From the NCBI GenBank assembly GCA_900322175.1, contig ONYZ01000006.1, positions 1 through 64,000 of the forward strand: a stretch of DNA of 64,000 bases, in the 5' to 3' direction. Of the stretch, positions 9,275-19,968 are shown piece after piece (within the stretch, counting starts at the first letter, position 1; each line of letters opens with the position of its first letter). The notes beneath the pieces were generated by a model, which saw only the letters and a program-made list of their open reading frames with translations, was not told where the DNA came from and did no database searches. The DNA is from an uncultured Prevotella sp. GTDB taxonomy: Bacteria; Bacteroidota; Bacteroidia; Bacteroidales; Bacteroidaceae. The position numbers were made by a program, and so were the translations under genes.

Positions 9275-12070
9275 ATGAATGATTCAATAGAGATAAAAGG
9301 GGCAAAAGTCAATAATCTAAAAAACATTGATGTAAAGATTCCCCGAAACCAATTCGTAGTAATTGCCGGAGTCAGTGGCTCCGGCAAATCTTCTTTGGCC
9401 TTCGACACTCTGTATGCCGAAGGCCAACGCCGTTATGTAGAGAGTCTGTCGAGCTATGCCCGTCAGTTCCTTGGCAGGATGAACAAGCCTGAGTGTGATT
9501 TTATACGCGGAATACCGCCTGCAATCGCTATCGAGCAGAAGGTGATATCAAGAAATCCACGAAGCACCGTTGGCACAAGCACCGAGATATATGAGTATCT
9601 ACGACTGCTATATGCCCGTATAGGTCACACCTATTCACCTATAAGTGGATGTGAGGTCAAGAAGCACTCGACCGAGGATGTGGTGCAGAAGATGCTGGAA
9701 TTCTCTAAGGGTACACGATTTGTAGTGATGGCTCCTATCCATCTGCACGAAGGGCGCACCATGGAACAGCAGCTAAAGACCTATCAGTTGGAGGGATATG
9801 CACGTATCTACGTTAAAGGCGATTTCCAAAGAATCGACGATTATCTGGCAGCAGATAAGTTTGATGAGGAGGACATCTACCTAGTCATCGACCGATTGTC
9901 GGTAGATGACACCAAGGATGTTATTGCACGTCTGGTAGATTCGGCAGAGACAGCATTCTACGAGGGACATGGCGAATTGAGACTGCTGTTCCCACCAACA
10001 ATCTTCTACGACTTCTCAATGAAGTTCGAAGCTGATGGAATGACATTCGAAGAGCCTACAGACCAGATGTTCTCGTTTAACTCGCCTGCAGGAGCTTGCC
10101 CAGAGTGTCAGGGATTCGGACGTATCATCGGTATTGACGAAAAACTGGTAATACCCAACACTACTCTATCCGTTTACGATGGATGCGTGGTATGCTGGCA
10201 CGGCGAAAGGATGAAAGAATGGTTGGAGTGGTTCTGTCGCAATGCCGCAAAAGACGACTTCCCAATATTTGAGCCATACATGAACCTGAGTCAGAAGCAC
10301 AAGGACTGGCTGTGGCACGGACTACCATCCGACAAGGGAAAGAAGGAGCGACCATGTATCGACACATTCTTTGAGATGGTACAGGAGAACCAGTACAAGA
10401 TACAATACAGAGTGATGCTGGCTAGATATCGCGGCAAGACAAACTGCCCCAAATGTCATGGCACCAGACTTAAACCCGAGGCAGACTATGTAAAGATAGG
10501 TGGACGAAGCATTACCGACTTGGTACAGATGCCTGTGGTAAAGGTAAAGGAATGGTTTGAGCACTTGGAACTTGACCAGCACGATGCAGAGATTGGTAAG
10601 CGACTGTTAACTGAAATAAAAAACAGACTGCAGTTCTTGCTAGATGTAGGTCTAGGATACTTGACACTTAATCGATTATCAAACTCGCTTTCAGGCGGAG
10701 AGAGCCAGCGCATCAATCTGTGTACTTCGCTAGGAAGTTCACTGGTAGGTTCGCTCTATATCTTAGACGAGCCTAGTATCGGACTACACTCTAGAGACAC
10801 AGACCGACTGATACATGTGCTCAAGGAGCTACAATCGCTAGGTAACACAGTTGTGGTGGTAGAACACGATGAAGATATCATGCGTGCAGCCGACCATCTG
10901 ATAGACATCGGCCCCGATGCAGGACGACTAGGCGGTGAAGTGGTATTTGATGGCGATGCAAAGGAGGTAAACAAAGCTTCGTTGAAGAAATGGCCAAAGA
11001 GTTACACCGTAAAATATCTGCTGCACCAAGAAGAGATACCTGTACCAACATCGCGACGTCCATGGAACAGATTCATCGAAATTAAAGGTGCACGAATGAA
11101 CAACCTGAAGGGCATCGACGTAAAGATACCACTAAACGTGATGACTGTAGTTACTGGTGTTTCGGGCTCAGGCAAATCAAGTTTGATAAAGGGCATACTC
11201 TACCCTGCAATGCGTCGACGCTTAGGAGAAGCATGCGATGCACCAGGAGAATATATTGGCCTAGATGGCGATATGGATGCCATACGTCATATAGAGTTCG
11301 TAGACCAGAATCCTATCGGCAAGAGCACACGCTCTAACCCTGCAACATACGTCAAGGCCTACGATGCGATACGTGAACTATACGCAGAACAGCCGCTATC
11401 AAAGCAGATGGGATTCACACCGCAGTATTTCTCGTTTAATGCTGACGGCGGTAGATGCGAGGAGTGTAAGGGTGCCGGTACGATAACTGTCGAAATGCAG
11501 TTCATGGCAGACTTGGTACTAGAGTGTGAGGCTTGTCATGGACATCGATTCAAGAAAGAAATTCTTGACGTAAACTTCCACGGAAAGAATGTGGATGACG
11601 TGCTGAACATGACTATCAGCGAGGCTATCGAATTCTTTAAGGAACATGGTGAGAAGACCATTGTTAAACGTCTGAAATCACTAGAGGACGTGGGCTTGGG
11701 ATACATCAAGTTGGGACAGAACTCCTCATCGCTGTCAGGCGGTGAAAACCAGCGTGTAAAACTAGCATACTTCATCGGACAAGAGAAGCAGGAGCCATCG
11801 CTGTTCATATTCGACGAGCCTACTACTGGTCTGCATTTCCACGATATACAGCGACTGCTGAAAGCATTCGATGCACTGATAGCCCGGGGGCACACCATAT
11901 TGATTATCGAGCATAATATGGAGGTGATAAAATGTGCCGACCACGTGATAGACCTGGGGCCCGACGGAGGCGACAAGGGTGGAAATCTGGTAGTGGCGGG
12001 CACGCCAGAGGAAGTAGCGGTATGCAAAGAGAGTCTGACAGGTAAATACCTGAAAGAGAAACTTGGATAA
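9275..12070 (+). CDS. uvrA: Excinuclease ABC subunit A (UvrA family)
   Basis: DNA damage recognition ATPase of nucleotide excision repair. In 931 residues it has two ABC cassettes: Walker A GVSGSGKSS near residues 32 and 627, and signature LSGGESQR near 470 and LSGGENQR near 818. Four CxxC zinc-ligand pairs occur near 274, 390, 728 and 750. YVESLSSYARQFLGRMNKP is the family hallmark. Some motifs differ from the commonest UvrA (for example CHGTRLKPEADYVKIGG and YFIGQEKQEPSLFIFDEP), so it could be the second UvrA paralogue that many Bacteroidota carry rather than the main copy; I cannot tell which. The start ATG is 3 bp after the uxaB stop, so co-transcription is likely. Confidence 0.9.
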   Translation: MNDSIEIKGAKVNNLKNIDVKIPRNQFVVIAGVSGSGKSSLAFDTLYAEGQRRYVESLSSYARQFLGRMNKPECDFIRGIPPAIAIEQKVISRNPRSTVGTSTEIYEYLRLLYARIGHTYSPISGCEVKKHSTEDVVQKMLEFSKGTRFVVMAPIHLHEGRTMEQQLKTYQLEGYARIYVKGDFQRIDDYLAADKFDEEDIYLVIDRLSVDDTKDVIARLVDSAETAFYEGHGELRLLFPPTIFYDFSMKFEADGMTFEEPTDQMFSFNSPAGACPECQGFGRIIGIDEKLVIPNTTLSVYDGCVVCWHGERMKEWLEWFCRNAAKDDFPIFEPYMNLSQKHKDWLWHGLPSDKGKKERPCIDTFFEMVQENQYKIQYRVMLARYRGKTNCPKCHGTRLKPEADYVKIGGRSITDLVQMPVVKVKEWFEHLELDQHDAEIGKRLLTEIKNRLQFLLDVGLGYLTLNRLSNSLSGGESQRINLCTSLGSSLVGSLYILDEPSIGLHSRDTDRLIHVLKELQSLGNTVVVVEHDEDIMRAADHLIDIGPDAGRLGGEVVFDGDAKEVNKASLKKWPKSYTVKYLLHQEEIPVPTSRRPWNRFIEIKGARMNNLKGIDVKIPLNVMTVVTGVSGSGKSSLIKGILYPAMRRRLGEACDAPGEYIGLDGDMDAIRHIEFVDQNPIGKSTRSNPATYVKAYDAIRELYAEQPLSKQMGFTPQYFSFNADGGRCEECKGAGTITVEMQFMADLVLECEACHGHRFKKEILDVNFHGKNVDDVLNMTISEAIEFFKEHGEKTIVKRLKSLEDVGLGYIKLGQNSSSLSGGENQRVKLAYFIGQEKQEPSLFIFDEPTTGLHFHDIQRLLKAFDALIARGHTILIIEHNMEVIKCADHVIDLGPDGGDKGGNLVVAGTPEEVAVCKESLTGKYLKEKLG

Positions 12071-14114
12071 AAGAACAACAACTTTGAGATACGATCAACT
12101 ATTCACTAAAAACCTACTGGCATTGATACTGACAAGTATCACCATCAGTGTATCAGCGAAGAACAAACGTGACTCGCTGATACTAGATCGTATCTACAAC
12201 TATCAGCAAGCCAACTACTCAGCCATCGACAGTCTAGAGGACCTGGTGTATGCAAAGTTCCGTTACAAAGTAGAAAAACGCAACCCTATACTTTGGATTA
12301 TACCATCGATGTACGTGATGGCCAGGGATCCTAGGGAGTATATCCGTGAGTCGTATAGTAAGGTAATGTTTAAGAATGCGCACGACTACAAGATTACCAA
12401 TCAAGCACTGACAGGCACTATAAGGCACAATCTTAAAGCCATGCCTACGCTACTAGACTATATGACGCCCAACATCTATGATATAGACCTTTACGATGGA
12501 CATATACTATCGCCATTCAACAAGGTAAACCGCAGATACTACAGATATACCCAGAAGTTGCAGAACGACGGAAATACGCGCCTAGAGTTCCGCCCAAAGA
12601 ACTACAACACCCAGCTACTGAATGGCTATGCGATAGTGGACACCGAAACAGGACGCATAATACGTACACTGCTTAATGGCGAGTTTGACATGTTGACATT
12701 CCGCACTGAGATTACTCAGGGCGAGGAAGGAGGCCGATCTCTTATGCCGGCAAAATGTACCACTGTGGCTACGTTCAGATTTATGGGAAATAGGATTGCT
12801 GCCCTATTTGATGCGAACTACAATTGTGATAAGACCATTCCTGATTCTGTCAAAGAAGTGTCGGATAGAAAGTTGATGGATGAGATCCGTCCATATCCCT
12901 TGTCGGAGACTGACAAGCAGATATACAAAGCCTACGACATATCTCATCAAAAGGATACCACTGAGCAAACGCCCAAAGAGAAAAAGCCAAATATATGGAA
13001 AAAAATTTTCTGGGATACCATCGGCGATAACCTGGTAACTCCTATCAGTGCCGAATCAGAAGATGCATCATTCAGCATGTCGCCAATCATCAATCCACTA
13101 TATCTAAGCTATACTCAAAGCCGAGGAGTGAGATATAAAATGAGATTCCGTACACGATACTCATTCTCACAATACAGATATCTGACGTTAAACCCAACAT
13201 TCGGATATGCATTCAAAGAACGCCAGTTCTACTTTACTGCGCCGCTGCGAATGACATACAACCCTAAGCGCAACGGGTATGTAGAACTGGAATTTGGTAA
13301 TGGTAATCGCATTAGCAACTCGAGTGTACAAGATGTTATCAGTAAGGCACATGAGGATACTATCGACTTCAGCAACACTAATATAGACCGCTTTAATGAT
13401 CAGCATCTAAGTCTTAAAAACAACGTTATGCTGTTCGACTGGGTAGACATAGAGGCAGGTTTAATCTACCATCGGCGTTCGGCTATAAACAAAAGTATAA
13501 TGACAGAATATGAGATGCCTACGGAATATCGCAGCTTTGCGCCAATGATAGGATTTAAAATTTTGCCTTGGCTAAGTCGAGGCCCACTTTTCTCTATCAA
13601 CTACGAACGAGCCATTAAGGGAGTCAACAAATCAAACCTGGAGTACGAGCGATGGGAATTTGATGCACAATGGAAGAAGAAAATTCCAGGACTGCGACTA
13701 CTAAACTTACGAGCAGGAGCTGGTATTTATACCAACAAGAAAGACAACCTGTTTGTAGACTTTGCAAACTTCCGCGATAAAAATCTGCCTGAAGGCTGGG
13801 ACGACGACTGGAGCGGGAACTTTCAATTGCTTAGTAGTCGCGAATACAACCAATCTGACTATTATTTACGAGGCAACATATCCTACGAATCTCCCATGCT
13901 AGTGGCAACATGGCTACCATACGTGGGAAAATATATTGAGAAAGAGCGATTCTATATTAGTACAGTGTTACTTGAGAAGTCGCGTCCCTACTACGAACTG
14001 GGTTATGGTTTCACAAACCGATATATCTCTGTCGGAGCCTTTGCTAGTTTCCGCAACACCCATTTCGACCGCATTGGTGTAGAATTTGAATTTGAACTAT
14101 TCAGAAGATGGTAA
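12063..14114 (+). CDS. DUF5686-type outer-membrane protein
   Basis: A 683-residue protein with an N-terminal signal-like stretch (about residues 12-32, LLALILTSITISVSA) and a C-terminal half rich in alternating aromatic/polar strands (from about 350), ending EFELFRRW as outer-membrane beta-barrels do. The overall pattern matches the Bacteroidota DUF5686 family; its role is unknown. No ATG occurs before about residue 76, so translation probably begins at a TTG (12063, overlapping uvrA by 8 bp, or 12084). The start is therefore uncertain. The end overlaps the addA-like gene by 7 bp. Confidence 0.75.
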   Translation: MDKRTTTLRYDQLFTKNLLALILTSITISVSAKNKRDSLILDRIYNYQQANYSAIDSLEDLVYAKFRYKVEKRNPILWIIPSMYVMARDPREYIRESYSKVMFKNAHDYKITNQALTGTIRHNLKAMPTLLDYMTPNIYDIDLYDGHILSPFNKVNRRYYRYTQKLQNDGNTRLEFRPKNYNTQLLNGYAIVDTETGRIIRTLLNGEFDMLTFRTEITQGEEGGRSLMPAKCTTVATFRFMGNRIAALFDANYNCDKTIPDSVKEVSDRKLMDEIRPYPLSETDKQIYKAYDISHQKDTTEQTPKEKKPNIWKKIFWDTIGDNLVTPISAESEDASFSMSPIINPLYLSYTQSRGVRYKMRFRTRYSFSQYRYLTLNPTFGYAFKERQFYFTAPLRMTYNPKRNGYVELEFGNGNRISNSSVQDVISKAHEDTIDFSNTNIDRFNDQHLSLKNNVMLFDWVDIEAGLIYHRRSAINKSIMTEYEMPTEYRSFAPMIGFKILPWLSRGPLFSINYERAIKGVNKSNLEYERWEFDAQWKKKIPGLRLLNLRAGAGIYTNKKDNLFVDFANFRDKNLPEGWDDDWSGNFQLLSSREYNQSDYYLRGNISYESPMLVATWLPYVGKYIEKERFYISTVLLEKSRPYYELGYGFTNRYISVGAFASFRNTHFDRIGVEFEFELFRRW

Positions 14115-17100
14115 ACGAATCTAAAAGACCACTTACCGTATACAAAGCTAGCGCAGGAAGCGGAAAAACCTTCACGCTAGCCACAGAGTATATCAGACTA
14201 CTTGTGGAAAACCCACAGAGTTATCGCAACATATTAGCTGTAACCTTTACCAATAAGGCTACAGAGGAGATGAAGACACGTATACTCAGTCAGCTTTATG
14301 GCATCTGGAAAGAGTTACCCGACTCGGATAACTATCTGGACAATATCCAAAAGAAAACAGGACTTGAGTCTAGAATTATCAGAGAACGTGCAGGCATGGC
14401 ACTTAACAACCTTACGCACAACTACAGCTATTTCCGAGTAGAAACTATCGACACTTTCTTCCAAAGCGTATTACGCAATATGGCACGCGAGTTGGATTTG
14501 ACCACTAATCTTCGCATCGGGCTGAACGACTATCAGGTTGAAGAGTTGGCTGTAGACCAACTTATCGAAGATCTGACCACTACCGATTTGATGCTACAGT
14601 GGATACTGAAATACATCATGGAGAACATCTCTGATGATAAGACGTGGAATGTAATATCACAGATAAAGAAGTTTGGCCAGAACATCTTTAAGGATTATTA
14701 TAAGGAAGTGAGTACTACGCTCAACCAGAAGATGAGCGAAGAGGGATTTTTTGATAATTACACCACACACCTACGCGAACTCCGCAAGGCTGCCGAGGAG
14801 CATATGAAGGAAATAGGCGAATCTTTCTTCGACACATTAGAGAGCGAAGGACTTACAGTAGACGATCTGAGCAATAAGCAACGAGGTATAGCTAGTTTCT
14901 TCAACAAACTCAGAAGGGGTGATTTCGATTCCAGCATCGTTAATTTCACCGTAGCAAATCATCTTGGGAACCCAGAGAAATGGTGTACAAAGAGTAACTC
15001 TAAGCGCGAGCTGATTATCCAATTGGCCGAAACCACCCTAGGCGATATACTTCGATACGCGATTGATGCACGCGAACAGCAATGGAAAATCTTCCAGTCA
15101 GCCAATCTTACGCTACGTCATCTCAACCAGCTACGACTACTTAGCAGCATTGAGCGAAAGGTGCGCGAACTTAACGAAACCGATAATCGATTCCTGCTTA
15201 GCGACACTCAGCAATTGCTACACTCACTAATAGATGGTAGCGACTCGCCATTTATTTTCGAGAAGATCGGCACACAATTGGAACACGTGATGATTGACGA
15301 ATTCCAAGACACTTCTACCATCCAGTGGCAAAACTTCAAGGTACTCCTTGCAGAGACCATGAGTCACGAGAATGGCAGCAATCTTATAGTGGGAGATGTA
15401 AAGCAGAGCATCTACCGTTGGCGCTCAGGCGACTGGCGACTGCTTAACGGCATAGAGCAGCAGTTCAACCAGATGTTGATGGAGGTAAAATCGTTATCTA
15501 CTAACTACCGTTCTACACGCCGCGTCATCACATTCAATAATATCCTCTTCCGTCATGCTGCCGAGATAGAATATCAGGCTCTAGGCGAACTTGAATGCAC
15601 AGAGCGTGAACAACTGCAGAAAGCCTATGCTGACGTAGAGCAGAAAGTGCCAGAAAATCGACCTGATGATGGTACGATTACCATTACTCTACTGCCCAAC
15701 AAGGACTACCAGCAAACTGTTCTGCAATACGTAGTTGACACCGTAAAAGAACTGATAGACAAAGGTGTTGACCCAAAGGACATCTCAATATTAGTGCGAA
15801 CAAACAACCAAATACCACTAATTGCCAATTACTTCCTTGAGCATCTGCCAGAGGTTAACGTTGTAAGCGACGAAGCATTCCGCCTTGATGCATCGAGTGC
15901 GGTATGTCTTATGGTTCAGGCCCTGCAACTATTGATACATCCTGACGACATACTTACCAAAGCATCGATAGTAAAGACTTGGCTCTGCACCATTCTGGGA
16001 CAAGATTTGAAAGATAACGAGTACATGATTGCAGGCAACAACCTCGACAATTATCTACCAGAAGCGTATATCGCACACTTCGATGAACTATCGACATTGC
16101 CACTTTACGAGTTGGCCGAGAAAATATACTCCATATTCGAACTTCATCGTATCGAGGGTCAGGGTGCATATCTCTGTGCATTCTACGATCAACTAGCCGA
16201 TTTCGTGAATCAGAACACAACCGACATACAAAGTTTTCTGAACGAATGGAACGAGTCGCTCTACAAGAAGACCATCCAAAGCGACGAGGCAAATGGTATT
16301 CGACTTATATCAATACACAAATCCAAGGGACTTGAGTTCGATCATGTTATCATTCCATTCTGCGACTGGACACTTGAGAAACAGACTGATAACATCATTT
16401 GGTGTCAACCACAAGAGGCGCCATTCAGCGATCTGCCCATAGTGCCAATCGATTATTCGCAGAACAAACTCATAGGCACCATCTACGAGCAGGATTATCT
16501 GCACGAACATTTGCAGAATACTGTAGATAATCTAAACCTTCTCTACGTAGCCTTTACACGTGCAGCAAAGAGTCTTAACGTCATCGGAAAACGAGGAGCG
16601 AAGAACTCCAGATCAGCACTTATCGAATTATGTCTACCGCTTGTGGCCCAGGATATACCAGAAGCACTTCTTAATGGTATGGAAAACGACAGGGCGCCGA
16701 TTGTTTTCACGGTTGGCGAGATGGCAAATACAGCAGGCCAAGCCTGTTCTACTAAAGAGGAAGCCCCAAGCAAGAACCCCTTCTTGCAGGAATCAGAGCC
16801 TATCAATGTCTCTATACGAAATTACGACAGCAAGGTTAACTTCCGCCAGAGTAATCGCAGTCGAGATTTCATCATGGGCGATGATATTGATCAGCAGCAC
16901 CGATACATACAGGCAGGTAGCGTGCTCCATGAGATATTCTCTACAATACAAACAGAGAAAGACATCCCGGAAGCCCTGCAACGATTGCAATTCGAAGGTA
17001 TACTTTACGATGAGGAGATGACAGCAGAACGCATTACCACTATGCTACGAAAACGTCTGGCAGATCCACATGTAGCCTCATGGTTCTCGCCAAGATGGAC

Positions 17101-17338
17101 TCTATTCAATGAGTGCACCATCCTATCTGTCGAAGATGGAGACGTAAAAGAACATCGTCCTGATCGCGTGATGACCGATGGAAACGAGTGGATTGTGGTC
17201 GACTTCAAGTTTGGACACCCTGACCCAGAATATCATCAGCAAGTACGCGGGTATATGGAGCTGCTTGCATCTATGGGGCATCAAAACATCAAGGGTTACC
17301 TGTGGTATGTGTATAGTAATAAGATTGAAGAAGTATGA
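14108..17338 (+). CDS. addA: AddA-like UvrD-family helicase/nuclease
   Basis: ATP-dependent exonuclease V-type helicase-nuclease for double-strand break repair, 1076 residues. Walker A is YKASAGSGKTFTL (about 13-25), then AVTFTNKATEEMK. Helicase motif II is MIDEFQDTS (about 394-402), motif III VGDVKQSIYRWRSGDW, and motif VI LLYVAFTRAAKSL. The C-terminal PD-(D/E)XK nuclease shows WIVVDFKFG (about 1027-1035). It overlaps both neighbours (7 bp before, 4 bp after), so the DUF5686 gene, addA and addB are one transcriptional unit. The assignment as AddA rather than RecB is based on the partner gene. Confidence 0.9.
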   Translation: MVNESKRPLTVYKASAGSGKTFTLATEYIRLLVENPQSYRNILAVTFTNKATEEMKTRILSQLYGIWKELPDSDNYLDNIQKKTGLESRIIRERAGMALNNLTHNYSYFRVETIDTFFQSVLRNMARELDLTTNLRIGLNDYQVEELAVDQLIEDLTTTDLMLQWILKYIMENISDDKTWNVISQIKKFGQNIFKDYYKEVSTTLNQKMSEEGFFDNYTTHLRELRKAAEEHMKEIGESFFDTLESEGLTVDDLSNKQRGIASFFNKLRRGDFDSSIVNFTVANHLGNPEKWCTKSNSKRELIIQLAETTLGDILRYAIDAREQQWKIFQSANLTLRHLNQLRLLSSIERKVRELNETDNRFLLSDTQQLLHSLIDGSDSPFIFEKIGTQLEHVMIDEFQDTSTIQWQNFKVLLAETMSHENGSNLIVGDVKQSIYRWRSGDWRLLNGIEQQFNQMLMEVKSLSTNYRSTRRVITFNNILFRHAAEIEYQALGELECTEREQLQKAYADVEQKVPENRPDDGTITITLLPNKDYQQTVLQYVVDTVKELIDKGVDPKDISILVRTNNQIPLIANYFLEHLPEVNVVSDEAFRLDASSAVCLMVQALQLLIHPDDILTKASIVKTWLCTILGQDLKDNEYMIAGNNLDNYLPEAYIAHFDELSTLPLYELAEKIYSIFELHRIEGQGAYLCAFYDQLADFVNQNTTDIQSFLNEWNESLYKKTIQSDEANGIRLISIHKSKGLEFDHVIIPFCDWTLEKQTDNIIWCQPQEAPFSDLPIVPIDYSQNKLIGTIYEQDYLHEHLQNTVDNLNLLYVAFTRAAKSLNVIGKRGAKNSRSALIELCLPLVAQDIPEALLNGMENDRAPIVFTVGEMANTAGQACSTKEEAPSKNPFLQESEPINVSIRNYDSKVNFRQSNRSRDFIMGDDIDQQHRYIQAGSVLHEIFSTIQTEKDIPEALQRLQFEGILYDEEMTAERITTMLRKRLADPHVASWFSPRWTLFNECTILSVEDGDVKEHRPDRVMTDGNEWIVVDFKFGHPDPEYHQQVRGYMELLASMGHQNIKGYLWYVYSNKIEEV

Positions 17339-19968
17339 AAAGTTTTCTTGAACATGTAGCCGAAGATTTGATATCGAGATATGGCACCAACCTATCGCGT
17401 GTAGCAGTGGTGTTCCCAAACAAGCGTGCATCACTATTTCTGAATGAACATCTGGCTCGTTTGGCTGGTAAACCTATCTGGAGTCCAGCATATATCACCA
17501 TCAGCGAGTTGTTTCGTTCGCACTCTTCGCTTCAGGTAGCAGATCCTATCCTGCTGGTTTGCGAACTACATCGTGTTTTTACCGCATGTACTGGAATTGA
17601 CGAGACTCTCGACCACTTCTATGGCTGGGGACAACTACTTCTATCCGATTTCGATGATCTGGATAAGAACATGGCTCCAGCCGATAAAGTGCTCGCTAAT
17701 CTGCGTGATATACACGAACTCGACGACACATCTTATCTTACTCCAGAACAAACAGAGATGATAAAACGATTCTTCAGCAATTTTACTGAGGAACATAATT
17801 CTGAGCTCAAAGAGCGATTCCTGAGACTATGGAGTAAGATAAGCGACATATATCAGAAATACAACACACAACTTGCTGAGAAACAGATGGCCTACGAGGG
17901 AGCACTTTATCGTAAGGTAGCTACCGATGAAAGTATCCAGTTTGAGTACGACACTTATGTATTTATCGGCTTCAATATGATGCAGCAGGTAGAGCAGACT
18001 CTATTCCGCAGACTAGAAGCACAGGGCAAGGCGTTATTCTATCAAGACACAGATGAGATTCCTCCTGCCCATATCAACTACATCTCGACACCAACCGAGA
18101 ATATTCAGGCACGATACATCAGTCAATGGCTTAATAGTGAACGTATTAACGACGGACGTAAAACTGCAATTGTGCTGTGCAATGAGGGACTGCTACAGAC
18201 TGTTATACATTGTCTACCAGAAAGTGTAGACAAGGTAAACATTACAACTGGATATCCACTATCGCAAACTTCAATAGCATCACTCATCACCACACTTGTC
18301 AATATGCAGGTTCATGGCTACTCACTGCGCAAGCAACAGTTTGCCCGCAGATGGGTTGATACTATTAAACGTCATCCATACGCATCGCTGATGCCCGATG
18401 ATTTCTCCACCCAACGATATATGGAGATTCAGCCACTACTACATTGGCTACTGAATATCACACAGACTATCGCCACATCCAATAGTAACATCATCGATTC
18501 ACCATTGGACACTGAGAGTTTGTTCCGAATGTACACCTTATTAAATAGGTTAAGCGGACTTGTAGACAGCGGCATTCTGGCTGTCGATGTGATAACAATG
18601 CAAGGTCTCATCACCCAACTTATAAATTCTACCTCTATCCCTTTCCACGGTGAACCCGCTGAAGGTATACAGGTGATGGGCGTACTCGAAACGCGCAACC
18701 TCGATTTCGACCACGTGCTACTCCTATCGTGCAACGAGGGTAATATGCCACGAGGCGTCAACGACACGTCGTTCATCCCATACGCCTTGCGTAAGGCTTA
18801 TGGACTCACTACCGTCGACTACAAAGTTGCCATATATCAGCACTATTTCCATCGACTGTTACAACGCGCCAAGGACGTAACCATCCTGTACAACAACGCT
18901 ACCAACGACGGCAAGACTGCCGAAATGTCGCGCTTTATGCTGCAACTTATGGTAGAGAACAAGATACCCATCTCATACTATACCCTCAAAGCAGGTCAGA
19001 CTCCACAGCTACACTCACCAAAAGCAATAGAGAAGACGCCAAAGGTTTTAGAACAGATGCAACGCCACTTTGCTAATAAAAAAGGCGGCATCAGTCCTAC
19101 GGCAATAAATACCTATATCCGTTGCCAACTGCGATTCTTCTACCGCTATGTCTGCGAGATTACTGAACAGGATGGCACAGAGGATGAAATGATTGATGAC
19201 CGTCTGTTTGGAAATATATTCCACAAGGCGGCACAACTACTTTATCAGCGATTTGAACATAGCACCATCACATCGATGATGATTGACGATATGCTTAAGG
19301 AAGAAGTCACCATTATGCGATGTGTTGACGAGGCAATCAAACAGGAACTTTTCAAGATAGAAGATCCTTCTCGACCACTACCTCCACTGGATGGTTTACA
19401 GATTATTAATCGCGAAGTAATCATAAAATACATGCACCAGCTTCTTGAGTTTGACCGCAAGCGTACTCCATTCCGAATTCTAGGACTTGAGAAGTGGGTT
19501 GACAGTAGTGTTGGTCCACTTAAGGTGGGTGGAATCATCGACCGTCTGGATGCTATTATAGATAGCAAAACCGGAGAAGATATTATCCGTATTATCGATT
19601 ATAAGACAGGTTCAAAGACACTTAAACCCATGCCTGATATCGAGGCCATTTTCACTTCAGAAGCTTTAGCCGAACACAGCGATTACTATCTGCAGACATT
19701 CCTCTATGCTCATATCGTTCGCAGCAAGGTGAAACAGGCTGTATCACCTTGCCTGATGTTTATCCAACATGCAGGAGGCGAAGATTACGATCCGACATTA
19801 AAGATAGGCAAGGATACAGTAGTCGATATAGCTACATACTCTGACGAATACATCAGTCAATTGAAAAAACTTCTAGCCGAGATACTTAATCCCGAGTTGC
19901 AGTTCACACCTACTGACGATAGAAGGCGATGTGAGACGTGTCCCTTTGCATCACTCTGCCGAAGCTAA
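17335..19968 (+). CDS. addB: AddB-like PD-(D/E)XK nuclease subunit
   Basis: Partner of the AddA-like helicase, 877 residues. The N-terminal two thirds is a degenerate helicase-like region (VVFPNKRASLFLNEHLARL near the start; VLETRNLDFDHVLLLSCNEG in the middle). The C-terminal nuclease has LEKWVDSSVGPLKVGGIID and IIDYKTG (catalytic Asp and Lys). One Cys before the nuclease (YIRCQLRFFYRY) and CETCPFASLC at the extreme C-terminus form the four-Cys pattern that holds a 4Fe-4S cluster in AddB. It starts inside the addA stop (ATGA) and ends 18 bp into the convergent ion channel gene. Confidence 0.88.
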   Translation: MKSFLEHVAEDLISRYGTNLSRVAVVFPNKRASLFLNEHLARLAGKPIWSPAYITISELFRSHSSLQVADPILLVCELHRVFTACTGIDETLDHFYGWGQLLLSDFDDLDKNMAPADKVLANLRDIHELDDTSYLTPEQTEMIKRFFSNFTEEHNSELKERFLRLWSKISDIYQKYNTQLAEKQMAYEGALYRKVATDESIQFEYDTYVFIGFNMMQQVEQTLFRRLEAQGKALFYQDTDEIPPAHINYISTPTENIQARYISQWLNSERINDGRKTAIVLCNEGLLQTVIHCLPESVDKVNITTGYPLSQTSIASLITTLVNMQVHGYSLRKQQFARRWVDTIKRHPYASLMPDDFSTQRYMEIQPLLHWLLNITQTIATSNSNIIDSPLDTESLFRMYTLLNRLSGLVDSGILAVDVITMQGLITQLINSTSIPFHGEPAEGIQVMGVLETRNLDFDHVLLLSCNEGNMPRGVNDTSFIPYALRKAYGLTTVDYKVAIYQHYFHRLLQRAKDVTILYNNATNDGKTAEMSRFMLQLMVENKIPISYYTLKAGQTPQLHSPKAIEKTPKVLEQMQRHFANKKGGISPTAINTYIRCQLRFFYRYVCEITEQDGTEDEMIDDRLFGNIFHKAAQLLYQRFEHSTITSMMIDDMLKEEVTIMRCVDEAIKQELFKIEDPSRPLPPLDGLQIINREVIIKYMHQLLEFDRKRTPFRILGLEKWVDSSVGPLKVGGIIDRLDAIIDSKTGEDIIRIIDYKTGSKTLKPMPDIEAIFTSEALAEHSDYYLQTFLYAHIVRSKVKQAVSPCLMFIQHAGGEDYDPTLKIGKDTVVDIATYSDEYISQLKKLLAEILNPELQFTPTDDRRRCETCPFASLCRS

